Below are positions 51,430 through 60,088 of a DNA stretch of 64,000 nt, piece after piece (position 1 is the first letter of the stretch; the number at the start of each line of letters is the position of its first letter). The DNA lies in contig NZ_CP120468.1 of assembly GCF_029490015.1 (NCBI RefSeq), forward strand, positions 2,728,001-2,792,000. Reading direction: 5' to 3'. The position numbers were made by a program, and so were the translations under genes. The DNA comes from Halobaculum limi. Its GTDB lineage: Archaea > Halobacteriota > Halobacteria > Halobacteriales > Haloferacaceae. The notes under the pieces are model-generated. The model had not been told where the DNA came from. It was given only the letters and a program-made list of their open reading frames with translations, and ran no database searches.

Positions 51430-52422
51430 ATGGGAGACACTGCACTGGTCATCGGCGGGACGCGCTTCATCGGCCGCCACACCGTCGAGGATCTGCTAGA
51501 CCACGACTACGAGGTCGCCATCTTCAACCGCGGCAACCACGAGAACCCGTTCGCCGACCACGACGACGTGACCCACGTCGAGGGTGACCGCCGCGAGCGA
51601 ATGGACCTCAAGACGGCGAAACTCTCCGTCGACCCCGACATCGTCATCGACTGCGTCGCCTACTACCCCGAGGACGTGCGCGTCGCGACGGACCTGTTCG
51701 ACGACGTCGACGGCTACGTGTACATCTCCTCGGGGTCGTCGTACGCCGACGAGGAGATACCCAAGCGCGAGGGTGAGACTGCGCTCTGCGACTGCACGCC
51801 CGAGCAAGAGGAAGACGACTCGATGGAGACGTACGGCCCACGGAAGGCCGAGGGCGACCGCGCCATCTTCGCGGCCGCCGAGGACGGCGCCAACGCGATG
51901 GCCGTCCGTCCGTGTATCGTCTACGGCCCGTACGACTACACCGAGCGACTCGACTACTGGGTCGACCGCGTGCTGAACCACGACCGGGTCGTCGTCCCCG
52001 GCGACGGCCAGAACATCTGGCACCGCGCGTACGTCGAGGACGTCGCCTCGGCGCTGCGCGTCGTCGCGGAGGAGGGCGAGGCGGGCGAGGCGTACAACGT
52101 CGGCGACCGTCGCCTCGTGACGATGGAGGAGATGGTGAATCTGATCGCCGACGCTGCCGACACGACCTGCGAGGTGGTCCACGCCAGCGACCACGAACTC
52201 TCGGCGGGCGGCCTCACGTCGAGCGACTTCATCCTCTACCGCGACTACCCGCACGTCCTCGACACGAACAAACTGGCCGCCCTCGGCTGGGAGTCGACGC
52301 CGCTGTCGGAGGCGATGGAGCGCACCGTCGCCGAACACCACGAGAGCGACCGCGACGGTAGCGAACACGACCCCGGACGCGAGGCCGAAGAGCGCGTGCT
52401 GGGCGTCCTCGAGACGGTCTGA
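51430..52422 (+). CDS. NAD-dependent epimerase/dehydratase family protein, copy 2
   Basis: The 330-residue protein parallels copy 1 from end to end: VIGGTRFIGRHTVEDLLDHDYEV, YISSGSSYADEE, ETYGPRKAEGDRAIF, AYVEDVASALRVVAEEGEAGEAYNV split over two segments, and LAALGWESTPL. It lies 95 bases after copy 1 on the same strand, so the pair arose by tandem duplication. The catalytic Tyr/Lys pair is kept. The C-terminal tail is more acidic. Confidence 0.82.
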   Translation: MGDTALVIGGTRFIGRHTVEDLLDHDYEVAIFNRGNHENPFADHDDVTHVEGDRRERMDLKTAKLSVDPDIVIDCVAYYPEDVRVATDLFDDVDGYVYISSGSSYADEEIPKREGETALCDCTPEQEEDDSMETYGPRKAEGDRAIFAAAEDGANAMAVRPCIVYGPYDYTERLDYWVDRVLNHDRVVVPGDGQNIWHRAYVEDVASALRVVAEEGEAGEAYNVGDRRLVTMEEMVNLIADAADTTCEVVHASDHELSAGGLTSSDFILYRDYPHVLDTNKLAALGWESTPLSEAMERTVAEHHESDRDGSEHDPGREAEERVLGVLETV

Positions 52423-52471
52423 TTCGGCCCACACTCCGGCCACTCGTCGACCGGCCCGGGTTTCCGACGAC

Positions 52472-53179
52472 TCAGCGCTCGCCGTAGATGTCGGTATCGA
52501 GCGACATCTCCGCGACTTCGTCTTCCAGCCACTCCCGGAACCACTTCACCCGCTTGATCCGTTCGTGAGCGATAGACTCGGCGGCGTCGCTCTCGACGCG
52601 TGAGGCGTGTTCGCGCCCGCGTTCGAGGACGCGCTGGACCATCTCGGCGGCGTCCATGTGGGTGCGCGCCTCGTAGCCCATCCGGAGGATCATCAGTGCG
52701 GTGCCGTTGGCCCCGACCTTGTCGAGGAGGTCCGCCTCGATGAGACACCGCGTCTCCAGCGACAGATCCGACAGCGGTCCCTGATACGAGTGCGCCTCGA
52801 CGCACGAACACACCTCCGAGACGAACGACTCGGGGTACTCGCCGTGGGTTTCGAGGTACTGGCGGGCGACGCGCGCGCCCTCCTCGGCGTGGACGTCCTG
52901 GTCGGCCTCCAGTTTCGACACGTCGTGAAACAGCGCCGCGACCCGGACGACGTCCGTGTCCGCGCCCTCTTTCGCGGCGATGCGCTCGGCGATGTCGACG
53001 ACGTTGAGGATGTGGTTGAAGCGGTACTCCGCAGAGTGCCACGGATACCACCGCATTCGTCCGCCGTCGTCCTCGCTCTCGACGGAGGCGACGAGGTACT
53101 CGCGGACGAAGTGTCGCATATCCGCGAACTCCTCGTCGGTGACGCGCGAACCCTTTATCTCGACGCCCACGGCGTCCAC
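52472..53179 (-). CDS. HD-domain phosphohydrolase
   Basis: The 235-residue protein has the HD motif: His in FNHILNVVDIAERIA and His-Asp in ALFHDVSKLE, plus further His at HAEEGARVA and EAHSYQGP, giving the metal ligands. Family members cleave nucleotides or phosphodiesters. An in-frame ATG also lies at 53119 (MRHFV), so the N-terminal 20 residues are uncertain. It is divergent from alaX with about 215 bases between. The C-terminal half is helical and specific. Confidence 0.78.
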   Translation of the reverse strand: MDAVGVEIKGSRVTDEEFADMRHFVREYLVASVESEDDGGRMRWYPWHSAEYRFNHILNVVDIAERIAAKEGADTDVVRVAALFHDVSKLEADQDVHAEEGARVARQYLETHGEYPESFVSEVCSCVEAHSYQGPLSDLSLETRCLIEADLLDKVGANGTALMILRMGYEARTHMDAAEMVQRVLERGREHASRVESDAAESIAHERIKRVKWFREWLEDEVAEMSLDTDIYGER

Positions 53180-53396
53180 CCCCGGATCCCGGCAGGTCGC
53201 AAACAGAGAGACGTTGTTCTCATTACGGATAGATACGGCTTGTTTCGTCCTTAGTCGTTACGACAGGTACTCCGGTCGATTTGCGGCGCCGGCGCGGAGT
53301 GGAATCGGCGACTGATTCCGCTGTCCGTCGTCGCTACATCGCCCGAGGGCTTCGCACTCGCGAACGCTCAAGTGGGCCGGATGCGACCTGTTCGGT

Positions 53397-54158
53397 ATGA
53401 CCGTTCCGCTCTATCTCGCCGACAGTACCGCGCGGGAGTTCACGGCGACCGTCGAGCGGTCGCTGGACGACCGCGTCGTCCTCGACCGGACGCACTTCTA
53501 CCCGACCGGCGGCGGCCAACCCCACGACACCGGCACGATTCAGGTCGTCGGTGACAGCGACGCCGTCGCCGGCGACGTGGAAGACGACGGCTGGACGTTC
53601 GCCGTCACCGACGTCGAGAAGACCGACACCATCTACCACTACCTCGACGGCTCTGCGCCGCCCGAGGGGACGCGCGTCCGTGGTCGCCTCGACTGGGACC
53701 GCCGCTACGCGCTGATGCGGTATCACACCGCTCAACACCTGCTGTCTGCGGTCCTCTTAGAGGAGTTCGACGCCCGCACGGTCGGCAACCAACTGTACAC
53801 CGACCGCGCCCGCCTCGACGCGGAGTACCCGAAGTTCTCCAAGACGGACCTCGCAGACGTCGAGGCGGCGATGAACGACCTCGTCGACGACGGTCTGCCG
53901 GTGCGCCACTACACGCTCGACCGCGAGACGGCCGAGGCGGAACTGGACACCGAACGTACGCGCATCGACCTGTTGCCCGACTCCATCACGGAACTGCGCA
54001 TCGTCGAGATTGGCGACGAAGACGACCCGTTCGACCGGACCGCCTGCGCCGGAACACACGTCGAGAACACCGACGAGATTGACGAAGTGACCGTCACCGG
54101 CCGGACGACACAGGGCGGCGACAAAGAGCGCGTGGAGTTCACGCTGGCGGACATGTGA
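53397..54158 (+). CDS. alaX: Alanyl-tRNA editing protein AlaX
   Basis: The 253-residue protein has the editing-domain metal site: His110 and His114 in MRYHTAQHLLSAV, and Cys217 and His221 in CAGTHVEN. It hydrolyses mischarged Ser-tRNA(Ala) (or Gly-tRNA(Ala)). The first part reads FYPTGGGQPHDTG, as in AlaX-M and the AlaRS editing domain. No alanyl-tRNA synthetase is nearby. The ATG is preceded by about 215 bases of divergent spacer. Confidence 0.9.
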   Translation: MTVPLYLADSTAREFTATVERSLDDRVVLDRTHFYPTGGGQPHDTGTIQVVGDSDAVAGDVEDDGWTFAVTDVEKTDTIYHYLDGSAPPEGTRVRGRLDWDRRYALMRYHTAQHLLSAVLLEEFDARTVGNQLYTDRARLDAEYPKFSKTDLADVEAAMNDLVDDGLPVRHYTLDRETAEAELDTERTRIDLLPDSITELRIVEIGDEDDPFDRTACAGTHVENTDEIDEVTVTGRTTQGGDKERVEFTLADM

Positions 54159-54278
54159 GCGACCGCCCGACCGATCCAACGTCGGTCGGTTTCAGGCGTG
54201 ATATTCGGGAAGGTACATATTTACGACGGATACGGGTAGCATCGTTCAGCGGCACAGGGAGTGCGGACGAACCAGGAT

Positions 54279-54737
54279 ATGCTTAGACCGAGCGATTACG
54301 ACCCGAAGGAGTTGCGAGCGTTGACGGGAGCGGCGGCGCCGACGCACGCCGACGAGGAAGGGGCCCGGTGGACGACGCCGGACGACTTCCTCGGTCGAGC
54401 GGATGCGCGCGTGCGGGCGGCGCAGGTGGAAGACGCCTTCCTCCTTCAGGCAGCGGCCGGCGGTGCGAGCAGACCCTACCTCCCGAGTCTACCCGACTCG
54501 GTCGTGGGGACGCAACTCGTACTCGACTGGCTACGCTACCTCGTCGGCGTCGGCGGGCGCGAACGCGCCCGCGAGGCGCTCGCCTTCTATCGGGACGTGG
54601 AGTGGCTCGACGAGTCCGTCGAGGACGACCTCGCGACGTACCTCGAAGCCTTCGACGACACAGAGGGTTCACGGATCGGCGTCGGCCACCATCGCACCAG
54701 CCTGCTGTTCGTCGCCCGCCTCGCCGCGCTCCGATAA
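54279..54737 (+). CDS. FlaD/E-type archaellum accessory-like protein
   Basis: The 152-residue protein has an N-terminal MLRPSDYDPKELR, then a helical core YLPSLPDSVVGTQLVLDWL (67-85) and AREALAFYRDVEWLDESVEDDLATYL (two segments, to 122), the FlaD/FlaE pattern of cytosolic archaellum switch proteins, which link the motor to chemotaxis signals. No archaellum genes are near. Instead it is three bases upstream of an actin homologue. The start is ATG 54279; a GTG at 54261 is also possible. Confidence 0.72.
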   Translation: MLRPSDYDPKELRALTGAAAPTHADEEGARWTTPDDFLGRADARVRAAQVEDAFLLQAAAGGASRPYLPSLPDSVVGTQLVLDWLRYLVGVGGRERAREALAFYRDVEWLDESVEDDLATYLEAFDDTEGSRIGVGHHRTSLLFVARLAALR

Positions 54738-54739
54738 CC

Positions 54740-55807
54740 ATGGCAGCAGAATCCGACTCCGCAGACGACAGTTTCGAGTCCAGCAACCCGACTCCGATCG
54801 GTGTCAAACTCGGCTCTACCCGGACAGTCCTCCGCTACTACGAGAACGAGGAGGCGGACCTCACGACGGTCCGCACGCTCACGTGTCTCGCCCTCTACGA
54901 GGACGCTATCACCGGTGAGGAGAAGGCCCTGTTTGGGGAACAGGCCGCCGCCGAGTACCCCGACCGCGTCGAGTACATGCTCCGCTCGGGCCTCCCCGAA
55001 GACGACGACCGCGCCGAACTGGCCGGGCGCTTCTTCCGCGAACTCCTCTCGGCCAACGGCGTCCCCTCCGACTCGGCGGTGGTGTACGCCGTCCCGACGA
55101 TGGAGAACGACGCTGGGTTGGAGAACCTCACCGACGTCATCGAGTCGTCGGACATCGGCGCACACACGATGCGTGCGTACCCCGAGTCGCTGTGCGGGGC
55201 CATCCCCGCGATGGGCGACGGCGTGGAGGCCGTCTCCGACGTGTTCATCTCGGTGAACATGGGGTCGACCAACCTCGAGGCGTGTGCGTACCGTCGCGGC
55301 GACCAACTTATCCCGTTCTCGACGGGGTCGGTCACGGGCAACGACGTGGACCGACGCATCGTCGCCAACGTCGAAGAGGAGACGCAAGGGCGCGTCCACG
55401 TCGACCTGACGACCGCCCGCGAGTACAAAGAACAGCACGGCAACGTCGGTAACTTCGAGCCGTTCTCGGACGTGATCCAACAGCCTGGCGGTGGCTCTCA
55501 CGAGTTCACCATCGAGGACAGCGTCGTCGACGCTCTCGACTGGTATCTCGACGCCGCCGTCAACGAGGTCGCAAACGAGTTCCTCCCCGAACTCGCCAAC
55601 GACTACATGAAGGTGTACCAACTGTCGCTGGGCAACGACATCGCGCTCACCGGCGGGATGGCGTGCATCCCCGGCCTCCCCGAGGAGTTCCAGCGCCGCC
55701 TCTCGGCGGAACTCGACCGCGACGTGAACGTGGTCGTCCCCGAGGAACCGGATCTGGCGGCCGCAGAGGGCGCGCGCCGTATCGCCGAGAAACTCGCCGA
55801 CCAGTAA
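54740..55807 (+). CDS. Actin/MreB-superfamily protein, salactin-like
   Basis: The 355-residue protein has the actin-fold ATPase signature: GVKLGSTRT (21-29) as phosphate-1, VFISVNMGSTNLEACAY (168-184) as phosphate-2, and TGGMACIPG (304-312) as the adenosine motif. It is shorter than crenactin. Stretches such as DYMKVYQLSLG and VIQQPGGGSHEF match what I remember of Halobacterium salactin, a dynamically unstable filament-forming actin found in haloarchaea. The ATG is three bases after the FlaD/E-like stop, and seven bases separate it from the next membrane-protein gene; the three form one operon. Confidence 0.78.
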   Translation: MAAESDSADDSFESSNPTPIGVKLGSTRTVLRYYENEEADLTTVRTLTCLALYEDAITGEEKALFGEQAAAEYPDRVEYMLRSGLPEDDDRAELAGRFFRELLSANGVPSDSAVVYAVPTMENDAGLENLTDVIESSDIGAHTMRAYPESLCGAIPAMGDGVEAVSDVFISVNMGSTNLEACAYRRGDQLIPFSTGSVTGNDVDRRIVANVEEETQGRVHVDLTTAREYKEQHGNVGNFEPFSDVIQQPGGGSHEFTIEDSVVDALDWYLDAAVNEVANEFLPELANDYMKVYQLSLGNDIALTGGMACIPGLPEEFQRRLSAELDRDVNVVVPEEPDLAAAEGARRIAEKLADQ

Positions 55808-55813
55808 GCGGCG

Positions 55814-56593
55814 ATGGCCGGCTTCGACTTCGGCGGCGACACGACCGACGACACCGGTCCCGACGCGGCGGCGGCCGACGCGCCGCCCTCGGCCCCACCG
55901 ACGGCCGACACGGTCGTCTCGCCGGCCGACCCGGAGCCACTCGCCGACCACGATTCTCTCGCGGATTCACACCCCTCAGACAGCGACGCCGCCGACGGGA
56001 CCGACCCGCACGTCGACGCGATGCTGTACGCTGGTGAAGAAGCGTGCGCGTCGCTCCCCATCGCGAACGGCACCCTCGTCGCGACGACGCACCGACTGCT
56101 CGCGTACGCGCCCGACGCCGACGAGCGAGCGACCCTGCGGTCGGTCCACCGCGTGAACGTCACCGACGTCTCCGTGACGCCGAACGGCCACGACTGGCTG
56201 GTCCGCCCCACCGCGTACGCCGTCATCGGCGGCCTCGCGATGGTCGTCGGCGGGTCCGTCGTCTCCTTCGACGCGATGAACACCGAGATGCCGCAGTCGG
56301 CCGGTGCGGCCGGTATCGGCGGCTTACTGTCGATGATCGGTGGCCTCCTCTCGGTGCTGTCGATGGTCGACGACGCGCTTCGCGTCCTCGGGTCGCTCTC
56401 GCTGTTGGTCGGCGTCGCACTGATGGGCCTGTACCTGTACACCCGCGGCCACGACGTGGTCGTCGAGACGGAGGGGGAGGCCGATACGCTCCGCGTCGCC
56501 GCCGGTGACGCCGACAGCGCCGAAGTCGAGCGATTCGTGGCCGACGCCGGACTGGACGACGGCGACGACGAGGGCGACCTGTTCAGACTGTAG
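55814..56593 (+). CDS. Membrane protein with PH-like domain, third gene of the actin operon
   Basis: The 259-residue protein has an acidic disordered N terminus (1-65), a small beta-rich domain (68-125) with GTLVATTHRLLAYAP typical of bacterial/archaeal PH-like domains, and three membrane spans (about 133-152, 166-185, 190-209), then a cytoplasmic C-terminal region. It begins seven bases after the actin stop. It could be the membrane anchor for the filament; no family is named. There is no other gene until the T-run of the CBS gene. Confidence 0.7.
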   Translation: MAGFDFGGDTTDDTGPDAAAADAPPSAPPTADTVVSPADPEPLADHDSLADSHPSDSDAADGTDPHVDAMLYAGEEACASLPIANGTLVATTHRLLAYAPDADERATLRSVHRVNVTDVSVTPNGHDWLVRPTAYAVIGGLAMVVGGSVVSFDAMNTEMPQSAGAAGIGGLLSMIGGLLSVLSMVDDALRVLGSLSLLVGVALMGLYLYTRGHDVVVETEGEADTLRVAAGDADSAEVERFVADAGLDDGDDEGDLFRL

Positions 56594-56626
56594 CGGTCGC
56601 TGGGAGGTGCGATAGCGACCGGCGAG

Positions 56627-56631
56627 AAAAA
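56627..56631 (-). terminator. T-run after the CBS gene
   Basis: Five T on the minus strand about 30 bases after the stop of the convergent CBS gene. Confidence 0.3.
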
Positions 56632-56662
56632 GAGAGATCAGTTTCCGCCGTCCCGGAGTGCC

Positions 56663-57805
56663 TTACAGTTCGCCCAGTTTCCGGAGGAGTTGGCCGCGGT
56701 AGCGCTCGTCGGCGGTGACGCCCTTCACCTCGAGGACGTTCCGCTCGAGTTTGTCGAGGGCGACGTGGAAGGCGTGTTCAGCGCCGTAGCCTTCGCCCGA
56801 TCCGGCGACCTGTCCGTGGGTGGTGCGCAGGCGGATCTGACACTGAATGAGCGGGGTGCCCCGGAGTTTCTCCTTGTGCTCGTGGAAGCGAACGTGCGCG
56901 TGCAGGACGCGCATCTCCTGGTACTTCTCCGACACCTGCCCGATCGACGTGCGGATGTCTTCGCGGGTGAGCGTGTCGAGGAGGCTGACGTTCGTCACCT
57001 GCACGTCCATCGCGTCCTCCTCGGTGAACGTCAGCGCACGGAGCACGTCCGTCTTGGTGAGTACGCCCGCGACGAGGTCGTCGCGGTCTTCGGGCGTGAC
57101 GACGAGGCCGCTGACGTCCTGCTCCATCATCATCTCGACGGCCGCGTGGACCGACTGGTCGGCGGTGACGGTGAGGACCGGCGACGACATCATGTCGTAC
57201 ACCGGGAGGTCGAGCATCCGGTCGAGGTCGCCGCGGCGGTCGCCGCGCCCCTGCCGCTTGCTGTCGCGAACGACGAAGTCGACGATGTCGTGGGTGGTGA
57301 GGATCCCCTCCAGTCGTCCGTTTTCGTTGACGACGGGGAGCCGCGAGATGCCGTTCTCGCGGAGGCGGTTGATCGCCTGCCCCACGTGGGCGTCTTCGGG
57401 GACGGTCACGACGTCGCTCGTGTAGATGTCGTCGACCGTCAGCGCGTCGAGGTTGTCGTGAACGGCCGAGAGGATGGCGTCGACCGTGACGATGCCGAAC
57501 AACTGCTCACCCTCGTAGACGGGGGCGATCTTGACGTTCCCCTCGACGAGGACGCGCGCGACCTCGCGGAGGTCTTCGGTGCGGTCGACCTCCGGGGCGG
57601 GCTTCATCAGCGCCGCCGCTTTGGTGTCGTCCTCGACGCGCGAGTTGACCAGCTCGCGCTCGCCGATGACGCCGGCGTACTCGCCGTTCTCCATCACGAT
57701 GATTCCCTTGGGGTTCTCGCGGTCGAACAGCGAGCGGATCTTCCCGAGTCGTTCGTCTGCGTCGACCTCGACGAACTCCGGCACGGCGATGTTTGAGATG
57801 TCCAT
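56663..57805 (-). CDS. CBS-domain protein with HPF-like C terminus
   Basis: The 380-residue protein has four CBS repeats (about residues 6-60, 66-122, 128-185 and 200-262), each ending in a glycine-isoleucine core like GISRLPVVNENGRLEGI, and a C-terminal domain (about 285-370) with VLHAHVRFHEHKEKLRG, IQCQIRLRTTHGQV and AFHVALDKLERNVLE, like bacterial hibernation-promoting factor/RaiA. An archaeal ribosome dimerisation factor of CBS type is known, so a role in ribosome hibernation is proposed. CBS domains bind adenosine nucleotides, which would link it to energy state. Confidence 0.82.
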   Translation of the reverse strand: MDISNIAVPEFVEVDADERLGKIRSLFDRENPKGIIVMENGEYAGVIGERELVNSRVEDDTKAAALMKPAPEVDRTEDLREVARVLVEGNVKIAPVYEGEQLFGIVTVDAILSAVHDNLDALTVDDIYTSDVVTVPEDAHVGQAINRLRENGISRLPVVNENGRLEGILTTHDIVDFVVRDSKRQGRGDRRGDLDRMLDLPVYDMMSSPVLTVTADQSVHAAVEMMMEQDVSGLVVTPEDRDDLVAGVLTKTDVLRALTFTEEDAMDVQVTNVSLLDTLTREDIRTSIGQVSEKYQEMRVLHAHVRFHEHKEKLRGTPLIQCQIRLRTTHGQVAGSGEGYGAEHAFHVALDKLERNVLEVKGVTADERYRGQLLRKLGEL

Positions 57806-57961
57806 AACTCCGTTACGCCGGTACGATCCCCCGGCTATTGAAGGTTGGTTCGGATCCCAGTATCTGAGGGGGTGCTATGCTATCGCAAGACATATACTCA
57901 AACCGCACGACGTAGTACGGGTCGACGGGACGAGTGCGCGGTTGAGTCGTCAATCGAGCGC

Positions 57962-58381
57962 TCAGACGATGCCGTCGGCGTCGCCGATGGGCGTGACGGA
58001 GTAGTCGACAGTCTTCGTGTCGGTCGTCGCACGGATCTTCCCGACGAACGTCGATATCTGTTCGAGGTTCCCTTCGAGGATGAACAGTTCCATACAGTTG
58101 TGGTCGCCGACGTGGCTGTGGAGGTTGGAGGCGACCAGGTCCTCGTGTTCGTGGCGCAACTGCATCATCCGCTCTTCGACCGACGTTCCCTCGTAGTCGA
58201 AGACGACCGTGACGATGCCCATCAGTTCACGGTCTTCGAGTTTGCGGTCCTCGAACTCGCCGAGGAGGTCGCGGGCCGCCTCCCGGAGCAGTTCGCTACG
58301 GCCAGTGTAGCCGTGTTCCTCGGTGAACTCGTCGATACGGTCGACGAGACTGTCCGGCATCGAGACGCTGATCACTCCCAT
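57962..58381 (-). CDS. nikR: Nickel-responsive regulator NikR
   Basis: The 139-residue protein has an N-terminal ribbon-helix-helix ([28 protein letters not shown]) and a C-terminal ACT-like domain with His77, His88, His90 and Cys96, exactly the nickel ligands of NikR. It represses nickel-uptake genes when nickel is bound. No nickel transporter lies nearby. The start is ATG 58381. An inverted repeat covers its TATA region, a likely operator for autoregulation. Confidence 0.9.
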   Translation of the reverse strand: MGVISVSMPDSLVDRIDEFTEEHGYTGRSELLREAARDLLGEFEDRKLEDRELMGIVTVVFDYEGTSVEERMMQLRHEHEDLVASNLHSHVGDHNCMELFILEGNLEQISTFVGKIRATTDTKTVDYSVTPIGDADGIV

Positions 58382-58383
58382 AT

Positions 58384-58411
58384 ATTAACACAAGCGGCAG
58401 AAATTGTTAAT
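58384..58411. promoter_or_regulatory. NikR-type inverted repeat in the nikR promoter
   Basis: ATTAACA-N14-TGTTAAT is a perfect 7-bp inverted repeat. The distal arm lies where the TATA box should be (about 27 bases from the start), the proximal arm directly before the ATG. Long-spaced inverted repeats are typical NikR operators in bacteria. Confidence 0.6.
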
Positions 58412-58428
58412 CCTTCTGCAAGCGCCAC

Positions 58429-59988
58429 TCACTCGGTGAGTCGGTCGACGGAGGCGCGGACGCGGTCGAGGCGAACACGCTGTTCGTCGGCGGCGTCCGC
58501 GATGGCGTCGACGTTGCGGCGAACGGTCGTCGCCTCGCGGCTGGCTTCCTCGACGAGTGCGGCGACCTCTTCGGTGGACGACGCCTGCGAGTCGGTGGCT
58601 CTCGCGACCTCCTCGACGCCGGAGGCGGCCTCGCGGATCGCCTCGGCAATCTCGTCGAGGCGTTCCATCGAGTCTTCGACGCGGTCGACGCCGTCTGCGA
58701 TCCGCTGTTCTGTCAGTTCGAGGCTGTCGACGGTGTCTTCGGCACCCGTCTGGATGTTCTCGACCAGCGACTCGATCTCGCCTGCGCGTTGCTGTGACTC
58801 CTCGGCGAGACTCTTCACCTCGTCGGCGACGACCGCGAAGCCGTCGCCCGCCTCGCCCGCGCGGGCGGCCTCGATGTTAGCGTTGAGCGCCAGCAGGTTC
58901 GTCTGGTCGGCGATACCGTCGATCACTGAGACCACCTCGTCGATCTCACCGACCCGTTCGCGGAGGTCGTCGAGGTCGTCGGTCACCTCGTCGGTCGCCG
59001 TCTCGATGTCCGCCATCGTCTCGAGGGCGTCGCCCGCGGCGTCGACGCCCTCCTCTGCGAGCGTCTCGGCGTCTGCGGAGACGGCCGCGACCTGTTCGGC
59101 GCTCGCGGCGACCTCTTCGACGCTGGCCGAGAGCGTCCCGACCTCCGCTTCCACTTCGGTCATCCGGTCGGCCTGTGTCTCCGCGAGGTCGCGCATCTCG
59201 TCGGCCGTCTCCGCGACGTCGGCCGCCGACTCGCCCACCTCCGCGAGCGGTTCCTCGACCTCTTCGGACACCTCCGTGGTGAGTTCGCGACGGCGGTCGA
59301 TCTCCGTCTCCATCTGCTCGGCGTACGAGTCGATGTACGTGTCCATCGCCACCTGCTGGTCGAGCAACAGCAGTTTCAACACGGGGAGCAGTCGGTCGAC
59401 GAGGCGGGTCATCGCCCGGTCGCCCGGCGAGTCCGTCTCCACGCCCGCCTCCTCGCGTGCTTCCGTCGCGAGGGCGTCGATCAGGCCCTCGTAGTAGATG
59501 CTGTAGCCCGAGAAGTACACGCGCGGGCCCAGATCGAGCATATCATGGATCTTCCCGATCCGGGCGCGGCGCTCGAAGTAGTCTTGATCGTACTCACCGC
59601 CCCCCAGGTCGGTGAGGTACTGCATCTGTGATCCCTTCAGCGCCTGCAGCCCCTTCGTCGAGGAGTCGAGGATCGCCTGCATCTCCTCGTGGCTCGTGAG
59701 GTGGTCGTAGAACTCGTCGACGAGGTCGGGTGCGATCGCCTCGAACAACGGCTCCAACGAGTCCAGCGTCTCCTCGTCTTCCGGTGAGAATCGGGTGAAC
59801 CGCTTCCGCGTCCGGACGTCTTCGGCGTCCAGTCCGAGTCGCGCCGCCAGTTTCGACCCGTCGACGCCGCGACGGTCCGCGTCGGTCACAGCGTACCCGC
59901 CCGGCGGTCCCGCCTGTGCAACGCCGCCGTCCGTCCGCCGTGGGTTCCCACTGTTGGAGGTCTGCTCCGACTCCCTACCTCTATCCAT
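58429..59988 (-). CDS. hemAT: Heme-based aerotaxis transducer HemAT
   Basis: The 519-residue soluble protein has a globin-type sensor (about residues 45-230) with proximal His148 in ARIGKIHDMLDLGP, and a methyl-accepting signalling domain whose hairpin reads IDGIADQTNLLALNANIEAARAG with EAGDGFAVVADEVKSLAEES; both are perfectly conserved in appearance. No membrane span is present. Such proteins sense oxygen and act on CheA in aerotaxis. It is divergent from a CheY-like protein at 60089. Confidence 0.92.
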   Translation of the reverse strand: MDRGRESEQTSNSGNPRRTDGGVAQAGPPGGYAVTDADRRGVDGSKLAARLGLDAEDVRTRKRFTRFSPEDEETLDSLEPLFEAIAPDLVDEFYDHLTSHEEMQAILDSSTKGLQALKGSQMQYLTDLGGGEYDQDYFERRARIGKIHDMLDLGPRVYFSGYSIYYEGLIDALATEAREEAGVETDSPGDRAMTRLVDRLLPVLKLLLLDQQVAMDTYIDSYAEQMETEIDRRRELTTEVSEEVEEPLAEVGESAADVAETADEMRDLAETQADRMTEVEAEVGTLSASVEEVAASAEQVAAVSADAETLAEEGVDAAGDALETMADIETATDEVTDDLDDLRERVGEIDEVVSVIDGIADQTNLLALNANIEAARAGEAGDGFAVVADEVKSLAEESQQRAGEIESLVENIQTGAEDTVDSLELTEQRIADGVDRVEDSMERLDEIAEAIREAASGVEEVARATDSQASSTEEVAALVEEASREATTVRRNVDAIADAADEQRVRLDRVRASVDRLTE

Positions 59989-60088
59989 ATCGGAGGCAAC
60001 CTGTTCCCCGGCATAACTCGCACGCCCCGAATCTCAACGCTGGTACTCCCGGCTCAACGTTTATTACTGGATACTCACAGGAACGCAC

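Noticed and set aside
53140-53396. A further gene between the HD protein and alaX
   Set aside because: No frame here has acidic composition or known motifs; the space is explained by two divergent promoters.
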